Assembly: GCA_002424525.1 (NCBI GenBank)
Contig: DIKJ01000113.1
Coordinates: 23,756 to 29,170, forward strand
Length of the DNA: 5,415 nt
Reading direction: 5' to 3'
Source of the DNA: Bacteroidales bacterium UBA5621
GTDB lineage: Bacteria; Bacteroidota; Bacteroidia; Bacteroidales; VadinHA17
A program made the translations under genes and the position numbers. Shown one piece after another: positions 1 through 5,415 of this stretch. Below the pieces are notes generated by a model. That model saw only the letters and a program-made list of their open reading frames with translations. It searched no databases and was not told where the DNA came from. Within the stretch, counting starts at the first letter, position 1; the number at the start of each line of letters is the position of its first letter.

Positions 1-2
1 AT

Positions 3-503
3 AAGTTCAGAAATATACTTCTGTATATCCTTAAACGATGTGCCGGAAAGCCTAATGTTGGGGAAACAGTGCTTTATAAGCTCCTGTATTTCTGCGACTT
101 CAACTACTATGAGATTTATGAGGAGCACCTTACCGGAGCTCGTTACAAAAAGCTATCCTATGGTCCTGTACCCTGTGAAATGTCATTAATAGTCAACAAC
201 ATGGCTGCATCGGGTCAGTTGCAGAAAGTTAAAACAGATTACTACGGTAAACCTCAGACCCGTTATCTGCCCCTTAAGAAGCCTGATCTTACCTTGTTCA
301 GTGCTGCGGAGAAGGAAGTTATCGATTCAGTCATTGACCAGATGTCAGACTGGTCGGCCAGGATGATAAGTGATTACTCCCATAACGATAAGCCCTGGCG
401 GGCAACAGAGTTAAATGATTATATCGACTACGAACTTGTATTTTACAGGAGACCTCCGTATTCGGTGAGAGTTTATGAAGAAGATGAGCAGGATAACTTT
501 TGA
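3..503 (+). CDS. Panacea-domain (SocA-like, DUF4065) antitoxin, 5' partial
   Basis: Probable antitoxin of a type II toxin-antitoxin pair, expected to bind and neutralise the toxin encoded by the overlapping next gene. The frame is open from the left edge, giving 166 visible residues. The 22 residues before the first start-like codon (GTG at 69) read KFRNILLYILKRCAGKPNVG and onward. They look like the normal first helix of the domain, so the real start is at or beyond the window edge and GTG 69 is internal. Panacea hallmarks seen: the KLLYFCDF helix (visible residues 26-33), the TGARY strand (44-48), and the YGPVP turn (53-57). The C-terminus is rich in acidic and aromatic residues. Some Panacea antitoxins carry an N-terminal DNA-binding domain; whether this one does cannot be seen. 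Family assignment is confident; the antitoxin role is inferred from family and neighbour. Confidence 0.85.
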   Translation, partial: KFRNILLYILKRCAGKPNVGETVLYKLLYFCDFNYYEIYEEHLTGARYKKLSYGPVPCEMSLIVNNMAASGQLQKVKTDYYGKPQTRYLPLKKPDLTLFSAAEKEVIDSVIDQMSDWSARMISDYSHNDKPWRATELNDYIDYELVFYRRPPYSVRVYEEDEQDNF

Positions 504-837
504 GGAGCTCTCCGAATTCAACTCTGATCTCAGGATATTGCTTAAGAAGTACAGGTCGCTGAACGACGACCTTGAAGTCCTGCGTAAGGATCTTAATGAT
601 GAACCCGGAGAGAAACCTCCTTTCAGCTTTCATATTTCCGGACTGGGTATTAAAACCTGCATCATCAAGGTAAAAAAGATAGCCTGTAAGAGTCTGAAGG
701 GCAAAGGTGTGAACTCCGGATTGCGGTTGGTATATGCTCACTTTGAAAAAGAGGAAAGGATTGTCTTTGCTGAGCTTTATCACAAGAATGATAAGGAAAA
801 CGAAGACAGGGAGAGACTCAAAAGGAATTTCAGATAG
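475..837 (+). CDS. RelE/HigB-like toxin paired with Panacea antitoxin
   Basis: A 120-residue basic protein, the likely toxin of the module. Toxins of this superfamily are small ribonucleases that usually cut mRNA on the ribosome; that activity here is inferred. Residues 10-41 are predicted as two charged helices. They are followed by a strand region with SGLGIKTCIIKVKKIACKSLKGKG (split: SGLGIK 55-60, KVKKIACKSLKGKG 65-78). Then comes the superfamily signature SGLRLVY (81-87) and the C-terminal ELYHKNDKENEDRER (100-114). Arg84, Tyr102 and Lys104 are candidate active-site residues by position in the motifs. The gene overlaps the antitoxin by 29 bases, so translation is probably coupled. GGTGAG at 464-469 sits 5 bases before ATG 475; ATG 484 is an alternative start that would shorten the protein by three residues. 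The antitoxin-first order is usual for RelE-type pairs. The alternative, an antitoxin-associated protein of another fold, is less likely given the motifs. Confidence 0.78.
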   Translation: MKKMSRITFEELSEFNSDLRILLKKYRSLNDDLEVLRKDLNDEPGEKPPFSFHISGLGIKTCIIKVKKIACKSLKGKGVNSGLRLVYAHFEKEERIVFAELYHKNDKENEDRERLKRNFR

Positions 838-872
838 GCTTATGATCATCAATTATACCGATTCCGATTACC

Positions 873-885
873 GGGCACAGTGCCC
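873..885. terminator. Short GC hairpin between convergent genes, possible weak bidirectional terminator
   Basis: GGGCA (873-877) pairs with TGCCC (881-885) around the three-base loop CAG. It lies in the 51-base gap between the toxin stop and the mntP stop, where a bidirectional terminator would be expected. The stem is only 5 bp and no T-run follows on either strand, so the terminator role is weakly supported. Confidence 0.25.
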
Positions 886-888
886 CGA

Positions 889-1452
889 CTATCCGGCGAG
901 AGTATGTTCCAGGAAAATCTTGATGCCTATGGCTATCAGGATAAGTCCGCCAATTATTTCAACCTTGTTACCCAGAAGGGGGCCGGCTGATTTCCCTATC
1001 CTGATGGCAGTCATGGAAGCAAGGAAAGTAACTGTTCCGATAATAATGGCAGAATACCAGATCAGGATATTTAACAACGCAAAGCTTATTCCCACCGCAA
1101 AAGCATCAATGCTGGTGCCTACAGCTATGGTCAGCAGGGAAATTATTCTGCCGTAATCCCTGATTTCCCCGCCCTCTTTTCTTCTAATGCCCTCAACTAT
1201 CATCCTTATGCCAAGAAATGAGAGGAGGGCAAGAGCAATCCAGTGATCGGCGGTCCTGAAGAAATCGCTTATAAGCGATCCGAGGAAAAACCCGACAACC
1301 AGAAGGCCTGCCTGAAAAATCGCAAGCACCATAGCTATTCTTACAGCCTGCCCGAAAAGGATCCTGTTCTTAACAACTCCGTATGAAAGGGAAACGGCAA
1401 ATGTGTCGAATGAGAGGCTAATTGCTATTGCAAAGATTGTAACGAAGTCCAT
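889..1452 (-). CDS. mntP: Manganese efflux pump MntP
   Basis: Inner-membrane Mn(II) exporter of the MntP (formerly YebN/DUF204) family, protecting the cell from manganese excess. Length is 187 residues, against about 188 in E. coli. Six hydrophobic segments lie at roughly 4-24, 36-60, 68-88, 102-122, 129-150 and 165-182. The two halves share the family repeat: SFDTFAV (14-20) and SIDAFAV (114-120). Asp16 and Asp116 are the conserved membrane acidic residues thought to bind metal. GIRMIVEG (81-88), with its Arg and Glu, is also typical, as is the charged loop at 89-101. The frame could begin at TTG 1488, but ATG 1452 is preferred. It starts the family-like MDFVTIFAIAISLS, and a TAnnTTTG element lies between the two candidates. 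The gene converges with the toxin gene and diverges from dtd. No neighbouring Mn regulator is visible. Confidence 0.95.
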   Translation of the reverse strand: MDFVTIFAIAISLSFDTFAVSLSYGVVKNRILFGQAVRIAMVLAIFQAGLLVVGFFLGSLISDFFRTADHWIALALLSFLGIRMIVEGIRRKEGGEIRDYGRIISLLTIAVGTSIDAFAVGISFALLNILIWYSAIIIGTVTFLASMTAIRIGKSAGPLLGNKVEIIGGLILIAIGIKIFLEHTLAG

Positions 1453-1469
1453 CAGGCGGAAAAATTGCC

Positions 1470-1477
1470 CAAATATA
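1470..1477 (-). promoter_or_regulatory. Candidate Bacteroidota -7 element for mntP
   Basis: On the minus strand this reads TATATTTG, an exact match to the Bacteroidota -7 consensus TAnnTTTG. It lies 17 bases before ATG 1452 and would give a leader of about 10 bases. No clear TTTG (-33) is found 19-20 bases upstream, so support rests on the -7 match and position. Confidence 0.45.
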
Positions 1478-1512
1478 ACATAAATCAATTTTCACGGAAG
1501 TTAAGATGGTTG

Positions 1513-1520
1513 TATATTTG
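1513..1520 (+). promoter_or_regulatory. Candidate upstream -7 element for dtd operon
   Basis: TATATTTG matches TAnnTTTG exactly. TTTC at 1490-1493 lies 19 bases upstream, one mismatch from the -33 TTTG. It would produce a leader of about 70 bases for dtd. It forms an inverted pair with the mntP element at 1470-1477. Confidence 0.4.
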
Positions 1521-1565
1521 AAAAAACAGACCTCTCATTGACTATTATTAAATTGTTCGATTGAA

Positions 1566-1573
1566 TATCTTTG
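1566..1573 (+). promoter_or_regulatory. Candidate proximal -7 element for dtd operon
   Basis: TATCTTTG matches TAnnTTTG exactly and lies 23 bases before ATG 1597, suiting a short leader. The nearest TTG upstream (1538-1540) is 25 bases away, longer than the usual 19-21, so the -33 element is poor. Confidence 0.4.
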
Positions 1574-1596
1574 CCACCTGAAATCTTTTTCATGTT

Positions 1597-2049
1597 ATGA
1601 GAGCTGTTATCCAGAGAGTGAGCCGGGCCTCCGTCAGAAAAGCCGGGGCGCTCCTTTCAGAAATAGGTACAGGGCTTGTTATACTGCTTGGCATCGAAGA
1701 GGCTGACACCCGGGAGGATACCGAGTGGCTGGTGAAAAAAATTGTTCAGCTGAGAATATTCAACGATACCGATGGCGTAATGAATCTTTCCGTCCAGGAT
1801 GTAAAAGGAGAGGTTATAGTTGTGAGCCAGTTCACCCTGCATGCCAGGACTAAAAAAGGAAACAGGCCTTCCTATATCAGTGCCGCCGCGCCCGATAAAG
1901 CGATACCTCTTTATGAATATTTTATCAGCATGCTGAATGAACTTATTGATAAACCGGCCGGCACCGGGGAATTTGGGGCAATGATGCTTGTAGAGATCCT
2001 TAATGATGGACCGGTCACAATAATTATAGATTCAAAAAACAAAGAATAG
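1597..2049 (+). CDS. dtd: D-aminoacyl-tRNA deacylase (D-Tyr-tRNA deacylase)
   Basis: Cytoplasmic proofreading enzyme that hydrolyses D-amino acids, and glycine mischarged on tRNA-Ala, from tRNA, keeping translation homochiral. Length is 150 residues, close to the 145 of the E. coli enzyme. It begins with the family N-terminus MRAVIQRVSRASV. The two signature motifs are intact: SQFTLHARTKKGNRPSY spanning 77-93, and NDGPVT at 136-141, whose Gly138-Pro139 is the cis-Gly-Pro element that enforces D-chirality. FGAMM (126-130) is also conserved. ATG 1597 is chosen because the family starts exactly here; no Shine-Dalgarno is evident. The MFS gene follows after 6 bases, so the two are likely cotranscribed. 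The short tail DSKNKE (145-150) is a little longer than in E. coli. Confidence 0.97.
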   Translation: MRAVIQRVSRASVRKAGALLSEIGTGLVILLGIEEADTREDTEWLVKKIVQLRIFNDTDGVMNLSVQDVKGEVIVVSQFTLHARTKKGNRPSYISAAAPDKAIPLYEYFISMLNELIDKPAGTGEFGAMMLVEILNDGPVTIIIDSKNKE

Positions 2050-2055
2050 GGTCTT

Positions 2056-3471
2056 ATGGCGGAGAAAATTCCTTATAATGATGAAAAGGCCCTTAAAAGA
2101 TCCGTCATGCTAGTTGCGGCGTTTGCCGCCTTTCTCACTCCATTCATGGGTTCGGCCATTAACCTTGCCCTGCCATCGATCGGCAGGGATTTCAACGCCA
2201 GTGCAATAGAACTCGGATGGATCGTCAGCAGTTTCATCCTCTCTTCCGCCATCTTCCTTCTTCCTCTGGGCAGACTTGCCGATATTGTGGGAAGGAAAAA
2301 GATCTTCACCTACGGAATAACCTTATTTACGATATCAACTTTCCTGATAATATTTTCCTGGAGCATCGGATCCCTCATTACACTGAGGATCCTTCAGGGC
2401 ATTTCGAGTGCCATGATCTTCGGTACCAGCCTTGCGATATTAACCTCGGTATTTGGTCCGGGTGAACGCGGCAGAGCAATGGGGATAAACATTACAGCGG
2501 TTTACACAGGATTGTCGGGAGGACCTGTAATTGGCGGATTGCTTACCCAGTATTTCGGATGGAGAAGTATTTTTGCCTTTCTTGTGCCGATCGGATTAAT
2601 CTCGCTTTTCCTTATCATCCGGAAAATGAAGCCTGAGTGGGCTGACTCGAAAGGGGAGAAGTTCGACTGGAAGGGGTCGGTCATTTATGGTATCAGCCTT
2701 GCATCATTCATGTACGGATTCTCAAAGCTTCCTTCGCCGACAGGATGGATACTGCTTGCTTCAGGCCTGGTCCTTGGTATCCTGTTCATCCTCTTCGAAA
2801 AAAGGGTGATCAATCCCGTTTTTGACATAAGGCTCATAATGAACAACAGGGTTTTTGCATTTTCCGGTATAGCGGCACTTATCCATTATTCAGCCACCTC
2901 GGCAACAGGTTTCTTCATAAGCCTTTACCTTCAGTACCTTAAAGGTTTTGATGCACAGACTGCAGGGTTCATAATGATCTCGCAACCTGTCCTGATGGCA
3001 CTTTTATCACCGCTTGCCGGACGGCTCTCCGACAAATTTAACCCCGGCATTATTGCCTCATCTGGTATGGGGCTTACATCTGCCGGACTAATTTTACTTT
3101 GCTTTGTAAACGGGGATACATCAATTGTCATGATCATTCCGCTTCTTGCAATGATGGGCATCGGGTTTGCCCTTTTCTCATCGCCCAACTCCAACGCCAT
3201 AATGAGCTCAGTTGATAAAAAACATTATGGTATTGCATCCGGTGTGGTAGGCACCATGAGGATGGTCGGACAGATGCTCAGCATGGGAATAGCCATGATG
3301 CTTATAGCTGTTTTCCTGGGAAATGAAGCGATTGTGCCGGCTACCTTCCCCGGTCTTGTAGCAGCGATGCGCGCTGGTTTTATTATCTTCTCGGTGCTCT
3401 GTATCCTGGGTATTTTTGCCTCTCTGGCACGCAACGGCAAACTAACATCTCCCCGGCGCCCTCAGGGTTGA
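2056..3471 (+). CDS. MFS transporter, DHA2 (EmrB/QacA-like, 14-helix) family
   Basis: Inner-membrane secondary transporter of 471 residues, by family probably a proton-driven exporter of drugs or other small amphiphiles; the substrate is unknown. Motifs in order: LALPSIGRDF (37-46, motif D1 region), LGRLADIVGRKKIF (71-84, motif A, loop 2-3), RILQGISSA (111-119, motif B), and GLSGGPVIGG (152-161, the antiporter motif C). A second-half motif A-like PLAGRLSDKF follows (319-328). Two extra hydrophobic segments near 207-225 and 231-248 join the halves, and the length fits the 14-helix DHA2 layout. The usual TM1 Asp just before the NxALP motif is absent: the segment is FMGSAINLALP. No membrane-fusion (EmrA) or outer-membrane (TolC-like) partner is in the window, so it may act alone. 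Its start follows the dtd stop by 6 bases. Its stop overlaps the end of the convergent S15 gene by 10 bases. Confidence 0.9.
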   Translation: MAEKIPYNDEKALKRSVMLVAAFAAFLTPFMGSAINLALPSIGRDFNASAIELGWIVSSFILSSAIFLLPLGRLADIVGRKKIFTYGITLFTISTFLIIFSWSIGSLITLRILQGISSAMIFGTSLAILTSVFGPGERGRAMGINITAVYTGLSGGPVIGGLLTQYFGWRSIFAFLVPIGLISLFLIIRKMKPEWADSKGEKFDWKGSVIYGISLASFMYGFSKLPSPTGWILLASGLVLGILFILFEKRVINPVFDIRLIMNNRVFAFSGIAALIHYSATSATGFFISLYLQYLKGFDAQTAGFIMISQPVLMALLSPLAGRLSDKFNPGIIASSGMGLTSAGLILLCFVNGDTSIVMIIPLLAMMGIGFALFSSPNSNAIMSSVDKKHYGIASGVVGTMRMVGQMLSMGIAMMLIAVFLGNEAIVPATFPGLVAAMRAGFIIFSVLCILGIFASLARNGKLTSPRRPQG

Positions 3472-5321
3472 CTCCCTCCCGTTACCGGGATCATTATGGT
3501 TGTTCTGTCCAGGTCAATGGTCAGCTCCGTCCCCGGATCGGGCCAAAGGGTAAATTCCCGGTCGCTCGAGAAGATCATCAGTCCTATTTGCTGGCCTGCC
3601 GGTATTATCTGATCGTCCGGTTCAAGCTCAAAGGTCATTTCATAGAACTCTCCGGGGATGAGGGGTTGGCTTTCCGTAATTGAACTGTGATTTTGCAGGT
3701 CGGCCCATCCGCGTGTGATAACATTGTCGGTGATCCTGGCATCCCTGGCATTTGACCATGGCAGGGATACGAGCCATACAGAGAGGTTTGCCGCAGGCTT
3801 GTTTGCAGAAGCCCTTATAGTAATCTCCGCCACACCCGAAATATGGAGCGGCTCCTTAAGCACAGGTGTCAGGTAAAGCAGTCTGTGTTCAGTCCATTCT
3901 GCCTGCGCGAGTGTTGCGCCGCTGAAAGAAAAATTATCGGTGAGCGTCTCATTTCCCTGCCCCGGGACATGTGTCAGCGACAGTGAGCCTGCCGTGGGTG
4001 CACCCTTATTAAGATGAAAGGTTACAGGTTTGGCTGCAGGATTGGGGTAATTCGCATATGGAGTAGGACTGAGACGGTCGTCGTTTTCGCGCACGATCCA
4101 GGCTTTGGGATCATTCTCGACGCCGTTCTGAACACCAAAGAGATATCTGGTGAACCATCTGTTCATCATTTTGAAAGGAGGCTCTCCTCCGTGACCGCCC
4201 TGATGGTAATATATCTGTAAAGGAACATTTTTCTCCTTCAGTGCCCTGATAAAACGGTAACTGTGGCTCGGCATAACATTCCAGTCGTTGAAGGCATGAG
4301 CCATAAGTACGGCAGCCCTGAAGGGCTTCATGTAATTCATAAGGTCGCGAACGGCCCAGAAATCGTTGAAATCACCGGTTATGCGATCCATGCCTTCAGC
4401 CATCTCCTTATCCCTGATGTTGCAGTTGCAGTAATCGCGGCTATCGGGATTTGAATGTATGAAATCGTACAGGACATCGGCATCTTCTCCCAGGTAGCCT
4501 CCGGGACTGCGGACCAGCCCGTTGGAACGGTAATAATGGTAATATGACGTGTTTGGAGCCACCGGTATAATAGCTTCAAGCCCGGCAACTCCCGTTGTTG
4601 CTGCAGCAAATGGTATGGTTCCATTGTAAGATGTGCCTATCATTCCTACCCTGCCGGTGGTCCAGAAAGCTGTCACCTCCTCTGAGCCATCGGGTGTTGT
4701 GTAGCCCTTTGCCCTGTTGTTAAGCCAGTCAATAACCGCTTTGGGAGCGAGTATCTCAGTGGCTCCTCCGACTGTCGGGCAGCCCTGCGATAAACCTGTT
4801 CCGGGGGCTGAGGAGTGAACCACGATAAATCCGTAAGGGATCCAGTTCCTCGTCTGCGAGTTTGAAATTACAGGCCGCTGGCCCCGCCTCTCTATCGCCG
4901 GCATCTCATTGCGAGGCTGAGGCACGGTATTCAGCTCGTGCCGCACATCCCAGAAGTATTCCCTTCTTGTTGAACCGGTGCCGGCAAAATAGGGACTCGA
5001 CTCGTAAACAACAGGAAGCTTAATCCCTTCCGTATCAGTCTGTTTCGGACGCGTTACAGCAACATGCATTCTGTCCTTCTTTCCGTCGCCATCTGAATCA
5101 AATTCCGTTTCAACCCACAGATCGTGCCTGATCCACTCATCGGGATTCTCAAATCCGGGAATCTTCTGAGCCTCTCCGTCAATAATAACAGGAACAACCG
5201 TTTTAACCTGGTTAGCCGGTGATGCGGAGGTTACCCCTCGTCTCTGTGCCTGGATATCAGCCTGATGGAGAATTAAGACTCCTATCATAAGAGCTGGTGC
5301 AACTATTCTGATTTTCATCAT
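3462..5321 (-). CDS. Exported S15-family peptidase/esterase (X-Pro dipeptidyl-peptidase/CocE type)
   Basis: A 619-residue alpha/beta hydrolase, predicted to be exported to the periplasm or cell surface. By family it may remove N-terminal Xaa-Pro dipeptides from proline-rich peptides; CocE-like esterase or acylase activity is the alternative. The first 25 residues form a signal peptide: MMKIR, a hydrophobic core, then IQA|Q. The catalytic domain carries the nucleophile Ser231 in GTSYNG, Asp346 in FNDWN and His377 in GGHGG. A helical cap region (about 250-335) lies between Ser and Asp. It contains CNC (Cys298, Cys300). The C-terminal PepX_C jelly-roll domain covers about 408-614. DSDGDGKKD (75-83) resembles a calcium-binding loop. 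The longer frame from ATG 5387 is rejected because it puts a basic Cys-rich extension before the signal peptide and begins upstream of the promoter. ATG 5318 is an equivalent start. Confidence 0.9.
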   Translation of the reverse strand: MMKIRIVAPALMIGVLILHQADIQAQRRGVTSASPANQVKTVVPVIIDGEAQKIPGFENPDEWIRHDLWVETEFDSDGDGKKDRMHVAVTRPKQTDTEGIKLPVVYESSPYFAGTGSTRREYFWDVRHELNTVPQPRNEMPAIERRGQRPVISNSQTRNWIPYGFIVVHSSAPGTGLSQGCPTVGGATEILAPKAVIDWLNNRAKGYTTPDGSEEVTAFWTTGRVGMIGTSYNGTIPFAAATTGVAGLEAIIPVAPNTSYYHYYRSNGLVRSPGGYLGEDADVLYDFIHSNPDSRDYCNCNIRDKEMAEGMDRITGDFNDFWAVRDLMNYMKPFRAAVLMAHAFNDWNVMPSHSYRFIRALKEKNVPLQIYYHQGGHGGEPPFKMMNRWFTRYLFGVQNGVENDPKAWIVRENDDRLSPTPYANYPNPAAKPVTFHLNKGAPTAGSLSLTHVPGQGNETLTDNFSFSGATLAQAEWTEHRLLYLTPVLKEPLHISGVAEITIRASANKPAANLSVWLVSLPWSNARDARITDNVITRGWADLQNHSSITESQPLIPGEFYEMTFELEPDDQIIPAGQQIGLMIFSSDREFTLWPDPGTELTIDLDRTTIMIPVTGGSQP

Positions 5322-5346
5322 CCGGATATTAAATGAACAATGATTA

Positions 5347-5376
5347 CAAAGAAAGCATTTTAGGGTGAATTTGCAA
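5347..5376 (-). promoter_or_regulatory. Bacteroidota-type promoter for the S15 gene
   Basis: On the minus strand, TTG (5374-5376) is followed after exactly 19 bases by TTTCTTTG (5347-5354), one mismatch from TAnnTTTG. The spacing is that of the Bacteroidota -33/-7 pair. Transcription would start near 5340, giving a leader of roughly 20 bases before ATG 5321. This is the best-supported promoter in the window. Confidence 0.55.
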
Positions 5377-5391
5377 CATCTGTCCATGAGG

Positions 5392-5415
5392 GCAGGGAGC
5401 GGGGAGCAGGGAGCG
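5392..5415. repeat. G-rich 7-base tandem repeat (GCRGGGA), runs off the edge
   Basis: Three consecutive copies of GCRGGGA (5392-5398, 5399-5405, 5406-5412) are followed by GCG, the start of a fourth copy cut by the window edge. The middle copy has G in place of A at the third base. All the G-runs are on the plus strand. It lies upstream of the S15 promoter and outside any supported gene. Confidence 0.7.

Noticed and set aside
842..849. ATGATCAT palindrome downstream of the toxin
   Set aside because: An 8-base palindrome is expected by chance; it is not repeated nearby and is at the 3' side of the operon, not at an operator position.
331..852. 173-codon open frame on the minus strand across the toxin-antitoxin pair
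   Set aside because: It is antisense to two genes with clear family motifs; its translation has no recognisable domain, and it lacks a promoter-like element.
734..1156. 140-codon plus-strand frame overlapping the toxin and mntP
   Set aside because: It is mostly the reverse strand of mntP, whose protein is unmistakable; the translation looks like a shadow rich in Ile, Pro and Met.
1453..1488. Longer MntP starting at TTG 1488
   Set aside because: The extra 12 residues are not family-like, the codon is a weak start, and the candidate -7 element lies inside this stretch.
1453..1596. Possible Mn riboswitch (yybP-ykoY) in front of mntP
   Set aside because: No paired GC-rich stems typical of that aptamer are visible; the region is AT-rich and promoter-like.
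5322..5387. Longer S15 protein starting at ATG 5387
   Set aside because: It would place a Cys-rich basic segment before a clear signal peptide, and the best promoter lies inside it.

Overview
The window reads as chromosomal DNA from a member of the Bacteroidota, probably the Bacteroidales/Marinilabiliales side. This is inferred from three things: starts without clear Shine-Dalgarno sequences, promoter-like TAnnTTTG elements in the intergenic regions, and the style of the secreted S15 peptidase, whose signal peptide ends in Gln-Ala|Gln. No rRNA, tRNA, CRISPR array or insertion sequence is visible. Coding density is high and no gene-free stretch exceeds about 150 bases.

Left part (1-837, plus strand): a two-gene operon that looks like a type II toxin-antitoxin module. 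The first gene, cut by the left edge, encodes a Panacea (SocA-like, DUF4065) antitoxin domain. The second overlaps it and encodes a 120-residue RelE/HigB-like toxin. This is the accessory element of the window and the nearest thing to an unusual system.

Middle (889-3471): mntP, a manganese exporter, lies on the minus strand and converges with the toxin gene. A 144-base divergent intergenic region with several candidate promoter elements follows. Then comes a tight plus-strand pair: dtd (D-aminoacyl-tRNA deacylase) and, 6 bases later, a 14-helix-type MFS transporter of the DHA2 family. These are housekeeping or stress genes; apart from close spacing, nothing ties dtd functionally to the transporter.

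Right part (3462-5415): a large minus-strand gene for an exported S15-family (X-Pro dipeptidyl-peptidase/CocE-like) hydrolase. Its stop overlaps the transporter stop tail-to-tail by 10 bases. It has a good Bacteroidota-type promoter just upstream, and beyond that a G-rich 7-base tandem repeat runs off the window edge.

Start codons were re-chosen for three genes. The antitoxin continues to the window edge instead of starting at the internal GTG (69). mntP starts at ATG 1452 and the S15 gene at ATG 5321, because longer readings would put their beginnings upstream of the proposed promoter elements and add residues foreign to the families.
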